This document shows, in pieces, positions 1-4,861 of a stretch of DNA of 7,530 bases (position 1 is the first letter of the stretch; each line of letters opens with the position of its first letter). Where the stretch lies: contig JAJRWO010000152.1 in NCBI GenBank assembly GCA_024276775.1, positions 1-7,530 on the forward strand. Direction: 5' to 3'. Below the pieces are notes generated by a model. The model had not been told where the DNA came from. It made no database searches and saw only the letters and a list, made by a program, of their open reading frames with translations. This stretch comes from Gammaproteobacteria bacterium. GTDB taxonomy: Bacteria; Pseudomonadota; Gammaproteobacteria; Tenderiales; Tenderiaceae. The position numbers and the translations under genes were made by a program.

Positions 1-441
1 AATGCGCTGAATGGCAAACCGCTGCCGATTTATGGCAAGGGTGACAATATCCGCGACTGGCTGTTTGTTGAAGATCACGCCTGTGCCCTGCGTTTGGTGC
101 TGGAGACGGGTGTGGTGGGCGAGACTTACAATATTGGCGGCCATAACGAGAAGAGCAATCTGGAAGTAGTGCAGATTATTTGCGCCACGCTGGATGAATT
201 GCGGCCGGCGGCCAATGGTCAGCCCTATGCCGATTTGATTACTTATGTCACGGATCGTCCCGGTCATGATCAGCGTTATGCCATTGATGCCAGCAAGATT
301 GAACGCGAGCTGGGCTGGAAGCCACAGGAAAGTTTTGAAACCGGGCTGCGCAAGACAGTGGAGTGGTATATAGAAAATGCCGATTGGTGGCGCAAGGTGA
401 CGGCGGCGGATTATCAGGGTGAGCGATTAGGGTTGAAATAA
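1..441 (+). CDS. rfbB: dTDP-glucose 4,6-dehydratase, C-terminal part (5' end outside window)
   Basis: The frame is open from base 1 to a TAA stop at 439-441, giving 146 residues. The family is usually about 350-360 residues, so this is roughly the last 40 percent and the start lies to the left of the window. The enzyme converts dTDP-glucose to dTDP-4-keto-6-deoxyglucose with a bound NAD, the second step of dTDP-L-rhamnose synthesis in the cytoplasm. Visible family hallmarks are [13 protein letters not shown] near the beginning, [11 protein letters not shown], the [15 protein letters not shown] block, the ELGWKP segment, and [12 protein letters not shown] near the C-terminus. The catalytic YxxxK and the NAD-binding GxxGxxG motifs would be in the missing N-terminal part and cannot be checked. 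It is followed by rfbA, rfbC and rfbD on the same strand, which supports the assignment over other extended SDR epimerases or dehydratases. Confidence 0.96.
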   Translation, partial: NALNGKPLPIYGKGDNIRDWLFVEDHACALRLVLETGVVGETYNIGGHNEKSNLEVVQIICATLDELRPAANGQPYADLITYVTDRPGHDQRYAIDASKIERELGWKPQESFETGLRKTVEWYIENADWWRKVTAADYQGERLGLK

Positions 442-460
442 TCGGGTTCTTACTTTCTTA

Positions 461-526
461 GGGAAGGGAGGGGATTGATTCAGTGCATTTATCGTCCCCC
501 CTGGCCGCCTCCTTGAAGGAGGGGGA
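461..526. repeat. G/C-rich inverted repeat in the rfbB-rfbA spacer (REP-like or regulatory hairpin)
   Basis: The 117-base gap between rfbB and rfbA carries a perfect inverted repeat: CCTCCTT (508-514), a central G, and AAGGAGG (516-522). A second arm TCCCCC (495-500) can pair with GGGGGA (521-526), and GGGGA at 470-474 can pair with TCCCC at 495-499, so mutually exclusive foldings are possible. There is no T-run after the stem, so a standard intrinsic terminator is unlikely. It looks like the short C/G-rich palindromic elements dispersed between genes in many proteobacteria, but one copy in one window cannot prove repetition. It could also modulate transcript stability or the rfbB-to-rfbA expression ratio. 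The rest of the spacer holds no gene. Confidence 0.5.
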
Positions 527-558
527 TAACCTTAATGATAACTTAAAGAGAAATAAGC

Positions 559-1452
559 ATGAATAATTCTATACGCCGTAAAGGCATTATCCTCGCGGGT
601 GGTTCAGGTACACGCCTTTATCCGGTGACCCAGGCGGTGTCGAAGCAGTTAATTCCGGTTTATGACAAACCGATGATTTATTACCCGCTGTCGGTGCTGA
701 TGCTGGCAGGTATCCAGGATATTCTGATTATTTCTACGCCGCAGGACACGCCGCGGTTTGAGCTGTTGCTGGGGGATGGTTCGCAGTGGGGGTTGAATAT
801 TCAGTATGCGGTTCAGGCCGAACCTGAAGGTTTGGCGCAAGCGTTTACTATTGGCCGTGAGTTTGTCGGTAATGCCCCGAGTGCTTTGGTGCTGGGCGAT
901 AATATTTTTTATGGCCATGACCTTTCGCAGCAACTGCAACAGGCCAATGCCCAGACCGAAGGTGCCACCGTGTTTGCTTACATGGTCAGTGACCCTGAAC
1001 GTTATGGTGTGGTTGATTTTGACGCGGCTGGCAAAGCGGTATCCTTGGAAGAAAAACCCACGTTACCCAAGTCTAATTATGCCGTTACCGGGCTTTATTT
1101 TTATGATAACGACGTGCTGGAGATGGCGGCTGATTTAAAACCATCTGCACGTGGTGAATTGGAAATTACCGATATCAACAAAATTTATCTTGCACAACAG
1201 CGCCTGCATGTAGAGCGTTTCAGCCGTGGTTTGGCCTGGCTGGACACCGGTACTCACAGCTCGCTACTGGAGGCATCGATGTTTATTGAAACCATCGAAA
1301 AGCGCCAGGGGCTGAAGATATCCTGCCCGGAAGAGATTGCCTATCGCATGAATTTTATTGATGCGCAACAGCTGGAGGCACTGGCAGCGCCGTTGCAAAA
1401 GAGTGGTTACGGTGAGTATTTGATGCGCGTTTTACATGAGAAAATTTGGTAA
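559..1452 (+). CDS. rfbA: glucose-1-phosphate thymidylyltransferase
   Basis: This 297-residue protein catalyses the first step of dTDP-L-rhamnose synthesis, joining dTTP and glucose-1-phosphate to give dTDP-glucose and pyrophosphate in the cytoplasm. The nucleotide-binding signature [11 protein letters not shown] is at residues 14-24, followed by [17 protein letters not shown] at about 28-44. The LGDNIFYG segment at 112-119 includes a likely metal-binding Asp114. EEKP is at 164-167, ELEITDIN at 200-207, and WLDTGTH at 227-233 has a likely second metal ligand, Asp229. The length matches the usual short RmlA form of about 290-300 residues. The ATG at 559 is preceded by a modest purine-rich AAAGAG (545-550), and the conserved N-terminus begins a few residues after it. 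The TAA stop at 1450-1452 shares its last A with the ATG of rfbC. Confidence 0.98.
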   Translation: MNNSIRRKGIILAGGSGTRLYPVTQAVSKQLIPVYDKPMIYYPLSVLMLAGIQDILIISTPQDTPRFELLLGDGSQWGLNIQYAVQAEPEGLAQAFTIGREFVGNAPSALVLGDNIFYGHDLSQQLQQANAQTEGATVFAYMVSDPERYGVVDFDAAGKAVSLEEKPTLPKSNYAVTGLYFYDNDVLEMAADLKPSARGELEITDINKIYLAQQRLHVERFSRGLAWLDTGTHSSLLEASMFIETIEKRQGLKISCPEEIAYRMNFIDAQQLEALAAPLQKSGYGEYLMRVLHEKIW

Positions 1453-1997
1453 TGAATATCATTAAAACAGAAATTCAGGATCTGTTAATCATCGAACCCA
1501 AGGTGTTTGGTGATGAGCGTGGCTTTTTTTTTGAAAGTTTCAATGCCCGGGCGTTTGCGGAACAGGTCGGCGTGCAGGAATCATTTGTACAGGATAATCA
1601 CTCTCGCTCTGCCAAGGGTGTGTTGCGTGGTCTGCATTATCAGATCCAGCAGCCGCAGGGCAAGCTGGTGCGCGCGGTTGAGGGTGAAATCTATGATGTA
1701 GTGGTTGATGTGCGTCGTTCATCGCCCACCTTTGGCAAGTGGTTTGGGTTGATATTGTCGGCAGAAAATAAACGCCAGCTATGGCTGCCGGCCGGTTTTG
1801 CCCATGGTTTTGTGGTGACCAGTGACTATGCTGAGGTGCTGTATAAAACCACGGATTACTGGGCCCCCGAGTATGAGCGTTCCATTGCCTGGAATGATCC
1901 GGCACTGGGAATTAACTGGCCGTTGGACGGTGAACCGTTATTATCAGCTAAAGATAAGGCCGGGGTACTCCTGGCTGAGGCCGAGGTATTTGCTTGA
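1452..1997 (+). CDS. rfbC: dTDP-4-dehydrorhamnose 3,5-epimerase
   Basis: This 181-residue cupin-fold enzyme epimerises C3 and C5 of dTDP-4-keto-6-deoxyglucose, the third step of dTDP-L-rhamnose synthesis. Family motifs are FGDERGFFFESF (about 19-30), QDNHSRS (47-53), GVLRGLHYQ (56-64), the QGKLVR block (69-74), LPAGFAHGF (112-120), and YKTTDYW (131-137). By family knowledge His62 would be the catalytic base, paired with an Asp such as Asp168, and Tyr136 the likely acid. The ATG at 1452 is preferred over a TTG six bases upstream because it overlaps the rfbA stop (TAATG), a usual arrangement for translational coupling, and gives the standard N-terminus. The nearest Shine-Dalgarno-like bases, TGAG at 1437-1440, are weak, which fits coupling. 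A run of nine T (1524-1532) encodes the three Phe residues of RGFFFE. Confidence 0.98.
   Translation: MNIIKTEIQDLLIIEPKVFGDERGFFFESFNARAFAEQVGVQESFVQDNHSRSAKGVLRGLHYQIQQPQGKLVRAVEGEIYDVVVDVRRSSPTFGKWFGLILSAENKRQLWLPAGFAHGFVVTSDYAEVLYKTTDYWAPEYERSIAWNDPALGINWPLDGEPLLSAKDKAGVLLAEAEVFA
1983..1987 (+). promoter_or_regulatory. ribosome binding site for rfbD
   Basis: GAGGT lies inside the end of rfbC, nine bases before the ATG at 1997. It supports that ATG over the in-frame TTG at 1994, which would sit closer and add only one residue. Confidence 0.55.
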
Positions 1998-2875
1998 TGC
2001 GTATTTTAGTGACAGGTGGCAACGGCCAGGTGGGTTATGAACTGCGTCGAACTTTAGCACCATTGGGTGAAGTGATGGCTCCCGGGCGTGATCAATGCGA
2101 CATGGCCAGTGCTGACAGTGTGCGAGCCTGTATCCGTACCGTTAAACCTGATCTAATCGTCAATGCGGCAGCGTATACCGCGGTAGATAAGGCCGAGCAA
2201 GAGCCTGATCTGGCCATGGCGGTGAATGGCATTGCCCCTGGGGTAATGGCGGAAGAGGCCAATATACTGGGTGCAGCATTGATTCATTATTCCACTGATT
2301 ATATTTTTGATGGCAGCAAGGGCAGTCCTTATGTTGAGGATGATGCCGCTTGCCCTATGAGTGTCTATGGTGAGACCAAGTGGGCGGGCGAAGAGGCTGT
2401 TAGAGGCGTTGCCAAGCGCTATCTGATTCTGCGCACCAGCTGGGTTTACGGTGTGCGCGGACAGAATTTTTTGTTGACCATTCGTCGCCTGGCCAGGGAA
2501 CGGCAGGAACTGAGTATCGTTGCCGATCAAATTGGCAGCCCCACCTGGAGCCGCATGATTGCCGAGACCACAGGGTTGATGCTTGCTTACAGCGCCGGGC
2601 ATCAAACTGAGCTGCTGGCCGACTGTACTGGCACCTATCACCTGACCTCGGTGGGTCAAACCAGCTGGCATGGCTTTGCCAAGGTGTTATTGGCGTTGGA
2701 CCCGGACAGGGCCTCACACCAGCTACAGACATTAACTGCAATCAATACCGAGCAATATCCAACCCCGGCTCAGCGGCCGAAATATTCGCTGTTGAACAAC
2801 AACAAACTGGCGCGGCAGTTCGGTTTACAACTGCCTGACTGGAATGACTGCCTAGCGCTGGCCTCGGCGGCTTAG
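1997..2875 (+). CDS. rfbD: dTDP-4-dehydrorhamnose reductase
   Basis: This 292-residue short-chain dehydrogenase/reductase performs the last step of dTDP-L-rhamnose synthesis, reducing the 4-keto group with NAD(P)H. The cofactor-binding motif GGNGQVG is at 7-13. Other hallmarks are NAAAYTAVDKAE (56-67), YSTDYIFDG (98-106), the catalytic YGETK with Tyr124 and Lys128, RTSWVYG (146-152), DQIGSPTW (177-184), and the C-terminal PTPAQRPKYSLL (255-266) typical of RmlD. The length is normal. The ATG overlaps the rfbC stop by one base (TGATG) and has a GAGGT element nine bases upstream, so translation is probably coupled. The TAG stop at 2873-2875 is followed after eight bases by the GTG of the beta-helix gene, so the two are likely co-transcribed. 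Confidence 0.98.
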   Translation: MRILVTGGNGQVGYELRRTLAPLGEVMAPGRDQCDMASADSVRACIRTVKPDLIVNAAAYTAVDKAEQEPDLAMAVNGIAPGVMAEEANILGAALIHYSTDYIFDGSKGSPYVEDDAACPMSVYGETKWAGEEAVRGVAKRYLILRTSWVYGVRGQNFLLTIRRLARERQELSIVADQIGSPTWSRMIAETTGLMLAYSAGHQTELLADCTGTYHLTSVGQTSWHGFAKVLLALDPDRASHQLQTLTAINTEQYPTPAQRPKYSLLNNNKLARQFGLQLPDWNDCLALASAA

Positions 2876-2883
2876 CTTTACCC

Positions 2884-4224
2884 GTGCCTTTATTACGACG
2901 GACTATTTTTGTTCTGGCGCTATGCTTTGTTCAGTCCTCTGCACTCGCCGAGACCTTTCTGGCTGACCCGCAAACCTATCGCCCGTTATTAAAAACCCTG
3001 CAAGCGGGTGACTCCCTGTTGCTGGCACCCGGGCTGTATAAAAATGGCCTGCCCATTCATCGGCTGTTGGGCAGCCCGGGCCAGTCCATTACTATTGCCG
3101 CGCTTGATCCGCAACAGCCGCCATTGTTTCTGGCCCGGCGTGGCCACAATACCATCAGTATTGTCGATTCAGCTTATGTCATCGTTCGCGGGCTTGCGCT
3201 TGACGGCAGAGGATTGCCTGTGGCTGGGGTAAAGGCAGAGGGGCATGCTCGCTGGGCGCACCATATCACCCTTGAAGGGCTGGTCATCCGTGGCCATGAC
3301 CATAATCAACAAACGGTGGCGATTTCAACCAAGTGCCCCGTCTGGGGCTGGGTGATCAGAGGTAATATTATCGATGGTGCTGGTACGGGGATTTATTTGG
3401 GAAATTCCGATGGCAGTGATGTGTTTGTGGGTGGTTTGATTGAACACAATCTGATTATGAATACCCTGGGCTATAATCTGCAGATCAAACACCAGAACAA
3501 AAGAGAGTCGGTCGCCGGAATGCCGAGCGATCGGCGTATTACGACGATTCGTCACAATGTCTTCAGCAAAGCAACGGGCAGTGGTCTACCTGAATTAGCG
3601 CGCCCCAATGTGCTGGTAGGGCACTGGCCTTTAACGGCGGCGGGTCGGAATGACTTGTATCAGATCTATGGCAACTTCTTTTACCAGAATCCATATGAGG
3701 CACTGTTTCAGGGCGAAGGCAATATAGCTCTCTACAATAACTTGTTGGTCAATCATGTTGGTGATGCGGTGCATATTCAGCGACATAATGATGTGCCGAG
3801 AGAGATTGATATTTTTAATAATACGGTTGTTGCCGCCGGTAATGGTATTATTATCAGGCCGCCGCAGGCGGATGTGCAGAGATTGGTGATGGCGTATCCA
3901 CAGAGGGTCGTGGCCAATGCTATATTTGCTACAATTCCGCTGGTTGCCGAATCTCAGACAGGCAATATTACCGGGGCATTTGCCTCTGCTGGAAATTATC
4001 TGAATAAGCCGCTGGCAAGGTTAGGTGAGATGGATTTGCGGCCAAGAGAACAATTGACATCCAGGTTTTCCGTCATTCCAATGCAAAAATATAAGGCATG
4101 GAATCTGGATTTTGATGCTAATCCACGTCAACATAATGAGGTTGGGGCGTATTCAATTAAGCAGATGAAAAATGATTGGTTGCCCAGGCTTAAGCTGAAA
4201 CCCGTGTCTTTGGTGGATGGCTGA
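2884..4224 (+). CDS. secreted right-handed parallel beta-helix protein, possible polysaccharide lyase
   Basis: The 446-residue product begins with a clear Sec signal peptide: Arg5-Arg6, a hydrophobic stretch at about 8-20, and SALA before a predicted cleavage after Ala22. The mature part has the repeating short strands of a right-handed beta-helix, rich in Asn, Gly and Ile or Val, at about residues 66-325. Examples are HITLEGLVIRG (127-137), WVIRGNIIDGAGTGIYLGN (156-174), GGLIEHNLIMNTLGYNLQIKH (183-203), ITTIRHNVFS (219-228), IALYNNLLVN (281-290) and IDIFNNTVV (308-316). The N-terminal AGDSLLLAPGLYKNG resembles the cap of chondroitinase B/alginate lyase (PL6-like) and other pectate-lyase-fold proteins. 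I cannot identify catalytic residues, so lyase, epimerase or non-enzymatic binding all remain possible. GTG at 2884 is the only usable start: an in-frame stop lies at 2845-2847 with no ATG, GTG or TTG between. There is no clear Shine-Dalgarno, so translation may depend on rfbD, eight bases upstream. Confidence 0.85.
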   Translation: MPLLRRTIFVLALCFVQSSALAETFLADPQTYRPLLKTLQAGDSLLLAPGLYKNGLPIHRLLGSPGQSITIAALDPQQPPLFLARRGHNTISIVDSAYVIVRGLALDGRGLPVAGVKAEGHARWAHHITLEGLVIRGHDHNQQTVAISTKCPVWGWVIRGNIIDGAGTGIYLGNSDGSDVFVGGLIEHNLIMNTLGYNLQIKHQNKRESVAGMPSDRRITTIRHNVFSKATGSGLPELARPNVLVGHWPLTAAGRNDLYQIYGNFFYQNPYEALFQGEGNIALYNNLLVNHVGDAVHIQRHNDVPREIDIFNNTVVAAGNGIIIRPPQADVQRLVMAYPQRVVANAIFATIPLVAESQTGNITGAFASAGNYLNKPLARLGEMDLRPREQLTSRFSVIPMQKYKAWNLDFDANPRQHNEVGAYSIKQMKNDWLPRLKLKPVSLVDG

Positions 4225-4316
4225 TGTTGTTTTCTTAGCCTGATATGAATGGCCAGAATTTTCGTTTAGACCGGGGCATTGTGAACAGGGTGCTGCAATC
4301 CGAGCCTGATCGGGTG

Positions 4317-4322
4317 TATTAT
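4317..4322 (+). promoter_or_regulatory. possible -10 element upstream of the small secreted protein gene
   Basis: TATTAT sits in an A/T-rich stretch (4315-4345) about 35 bases before the ATG at 4357. The corresponding -35 position (about 4294-4299, TGCAAT) is a poor match, so this is a weak candidate. The 132-base gap after the beta-helix gene makes an independent promoter plausible, but nothing stronger is visible, and the rest of the gap holds no recognisable gene or hairpin. Confidence 0.2.
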
Positions 4323-4344
4323 GAATACTTTTAATTTTCAATAT

Positions 4345-4349
4345 GGGGA
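4345..4349 (+). promoter_or_regulatory. ribosome binding site deciding the start at 4357
   Basis: GGGGA lies seven bases before the ATG at 4357. This spacing, with the MKKL signal-peptide start that follows, favours 4357 over the in-frame ATG at 4321, which would add twelve residues including two Asp before the signal peptide. Confidence 0.6.
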
Positions 4350-4356
4350 TGATGCA

Positions 4357-4764
4357 ATGAAGAAACTACCTATTATTACCGCTGCAATGATGTTGGCGTT
4401 TGTAGCAAAAGGGGCAATGGCGGCATGTTCTGGCCCAGCCGTACAGGTGACGGAGGAAGCCCTTGATACTTTGCTGAATAATAGTACGGTGTGTGCAAGC
4501 CGTGGCGGGGAGAGTTGGCAGGAAGAGCATCACGCTGGTGGTGTACTGACGGATTATAAAATGGGGCCTAATGATACCGTGGATCCTACCAAGCAGCTTG
4601 GAAACTGGGTGATGGCCAATACAGATACTGTTACCTATACCTACACCAACGGCAGTGTTTATTCCTTCCAGGTTTGGGATAATGGCGATGGTACGCATAG
4701 CTTTTGTGGTCAGGATGTTCTCGAAGTGACTGTGCAAACAGGTGTGGGTACGGGCTGTAACTGA
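4357..4764 (+). CDS. small secreted four-cysteine protein of unknown function
   Basis: From ATG 4357 the product is 135 residues. It has a classical Sec signal peptide: MKK, a hydrophobic core at about 5-17, and AMA before a predicted cleavage near Ala22. The mature protein is about 113 residues with four Cys (24, 46, 117, 134), suggesting two disulfides in the periplasm or outside the cell. It is rich in Thr, Asn, Gly and Asp, with strand-like stretches such as TVTYTYTNGSVYSFQVW (91-107). Notable blocks are VCASRGGESWQEEHH (45-59), DYKMGPNDTVDP (67-78), and NGDGTHSFCG (109-118). I think similar short secreted proteins occur in other proteobacteria, but I know of no function and assign no family. 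Cys24 is preceded by MAA, not a normal lipobox, so a lipoprotein is less likely. It follows the beta-helix gene on the same strand and converges with the VanZ-heparinase gene; a role on the same polysaccharide would be inference from position only. Confidence 0.85.
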   Translation: MKKLPIITAAMMLAFVAKGAMAACSGPAVQVTEEALDTLLNNSTVCASRGGESWQEEHHAGGVLTDYKMGPNDTVDPTKQLGNWVMANTDTVTYTYTNGSVYSFQVWDNGDGTHSFCGQDVLEVTVQTGVGTGCN

Positions 4765-4774
4765 TAACTATGAT

Positions 4775-4799
4775 CTAAATCCTGTAAGTACGGATTTAG
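4775..4799. terminator. inverted repeat after the small secreted protein gene, possible terminator or stability hairpin
   Basis: CTAAATCC (4775-4782) and GGATTTAG (4792-4799) form a perfect eight-base stem with a nine-base loop, ten bases after the stop codon. No T-run follows on either strand, so intrinsic termination is uncertain. The position between convergent genes makes a 3'-end hairpin likely. Confidence 0.4.
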
Positions 4800-4806
4800 G
4801 TTGCGA

Positions 4807-4850
4807 GCGCTGGCTTTCAGGTTGATCTGCAAGCCAGAGCTTACCATTAA
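4807..4850 (+). terminator. second inverted repeat in the convergent spacer, terminator-like
   Basis: The arms 4807-4816 and 4831-4840 pair at nine of ten positions (core CTGGCTT / AAGCCAG) around a 14-base loop. An A/T-rich stretch follows, but its run of T starts several bases after the stem, so it is not a textbook terminator. Together with the hairpin at 4775-4799 it fills most of the 97-base gap between the two convergent genes; no other feature is visible there. Confidence 0.4.
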
Positions 4851-4861
4851 TTTTTCCAGGT

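Noticed and set aside
806..1138. Alternative-frame open frame of 110 codons inside rfbA
   Set aside because: The residue composition (many Trp, Met, Arg, Leu) is typical of an out-of-frame reading of rfbA.
1446..1451. TTG at 1446 as the start of rfbC
   Set aside because: It adds only two residues before an ATG that overlaps the rfbA stop in a standard TAATG junction, and family N-termini fit the ATG.
1540..1905. Antisense open frame of 121 codons inside rfbC
   Set aside because: It lies wholly within a strongly conserved gene on the other strand, has Pro/His-rich composition without recognisable motifs, and is a shadow frame.
1994..1996. TTG at 1994 as the start of rfbD
   Set aside because: The next codon is ATG, in a TGATG overlap with rfbC and with a well-spaced GAGGT; the ATG is preferred.
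2153..2741. Two overlapping antisense open frames inside rfbD
   Set aside because: They are shadows of a conserved gene, without motifs or plausible ribosome binding sites.
4271..4300. Sigma-54 type promoter before the small secreted protein gene
   Set aside because: GGGCAT resembles part of a -24 element, but no TTGC-like -12 element occurs at the required spacing.
4321..4356. ATG at 4321 as the start of the small secreted protein
   Set aside because: It would put twelve polar residues with two Asp before the signal peptide, whereas ATG 4357 has GGGGA seven bases upstream and begins with MKK as expected.
4420..4430. Lipoprotein processing site at Cys24 of the small secreted protein
   Set aside because: The residues before the Cys are Met-Ala-Ala, lacking the usual Leu-type -3 residue, and ordinary signal peptidase cleavage after AMA is more convincing; the four Cys also suggest paired disulfides.
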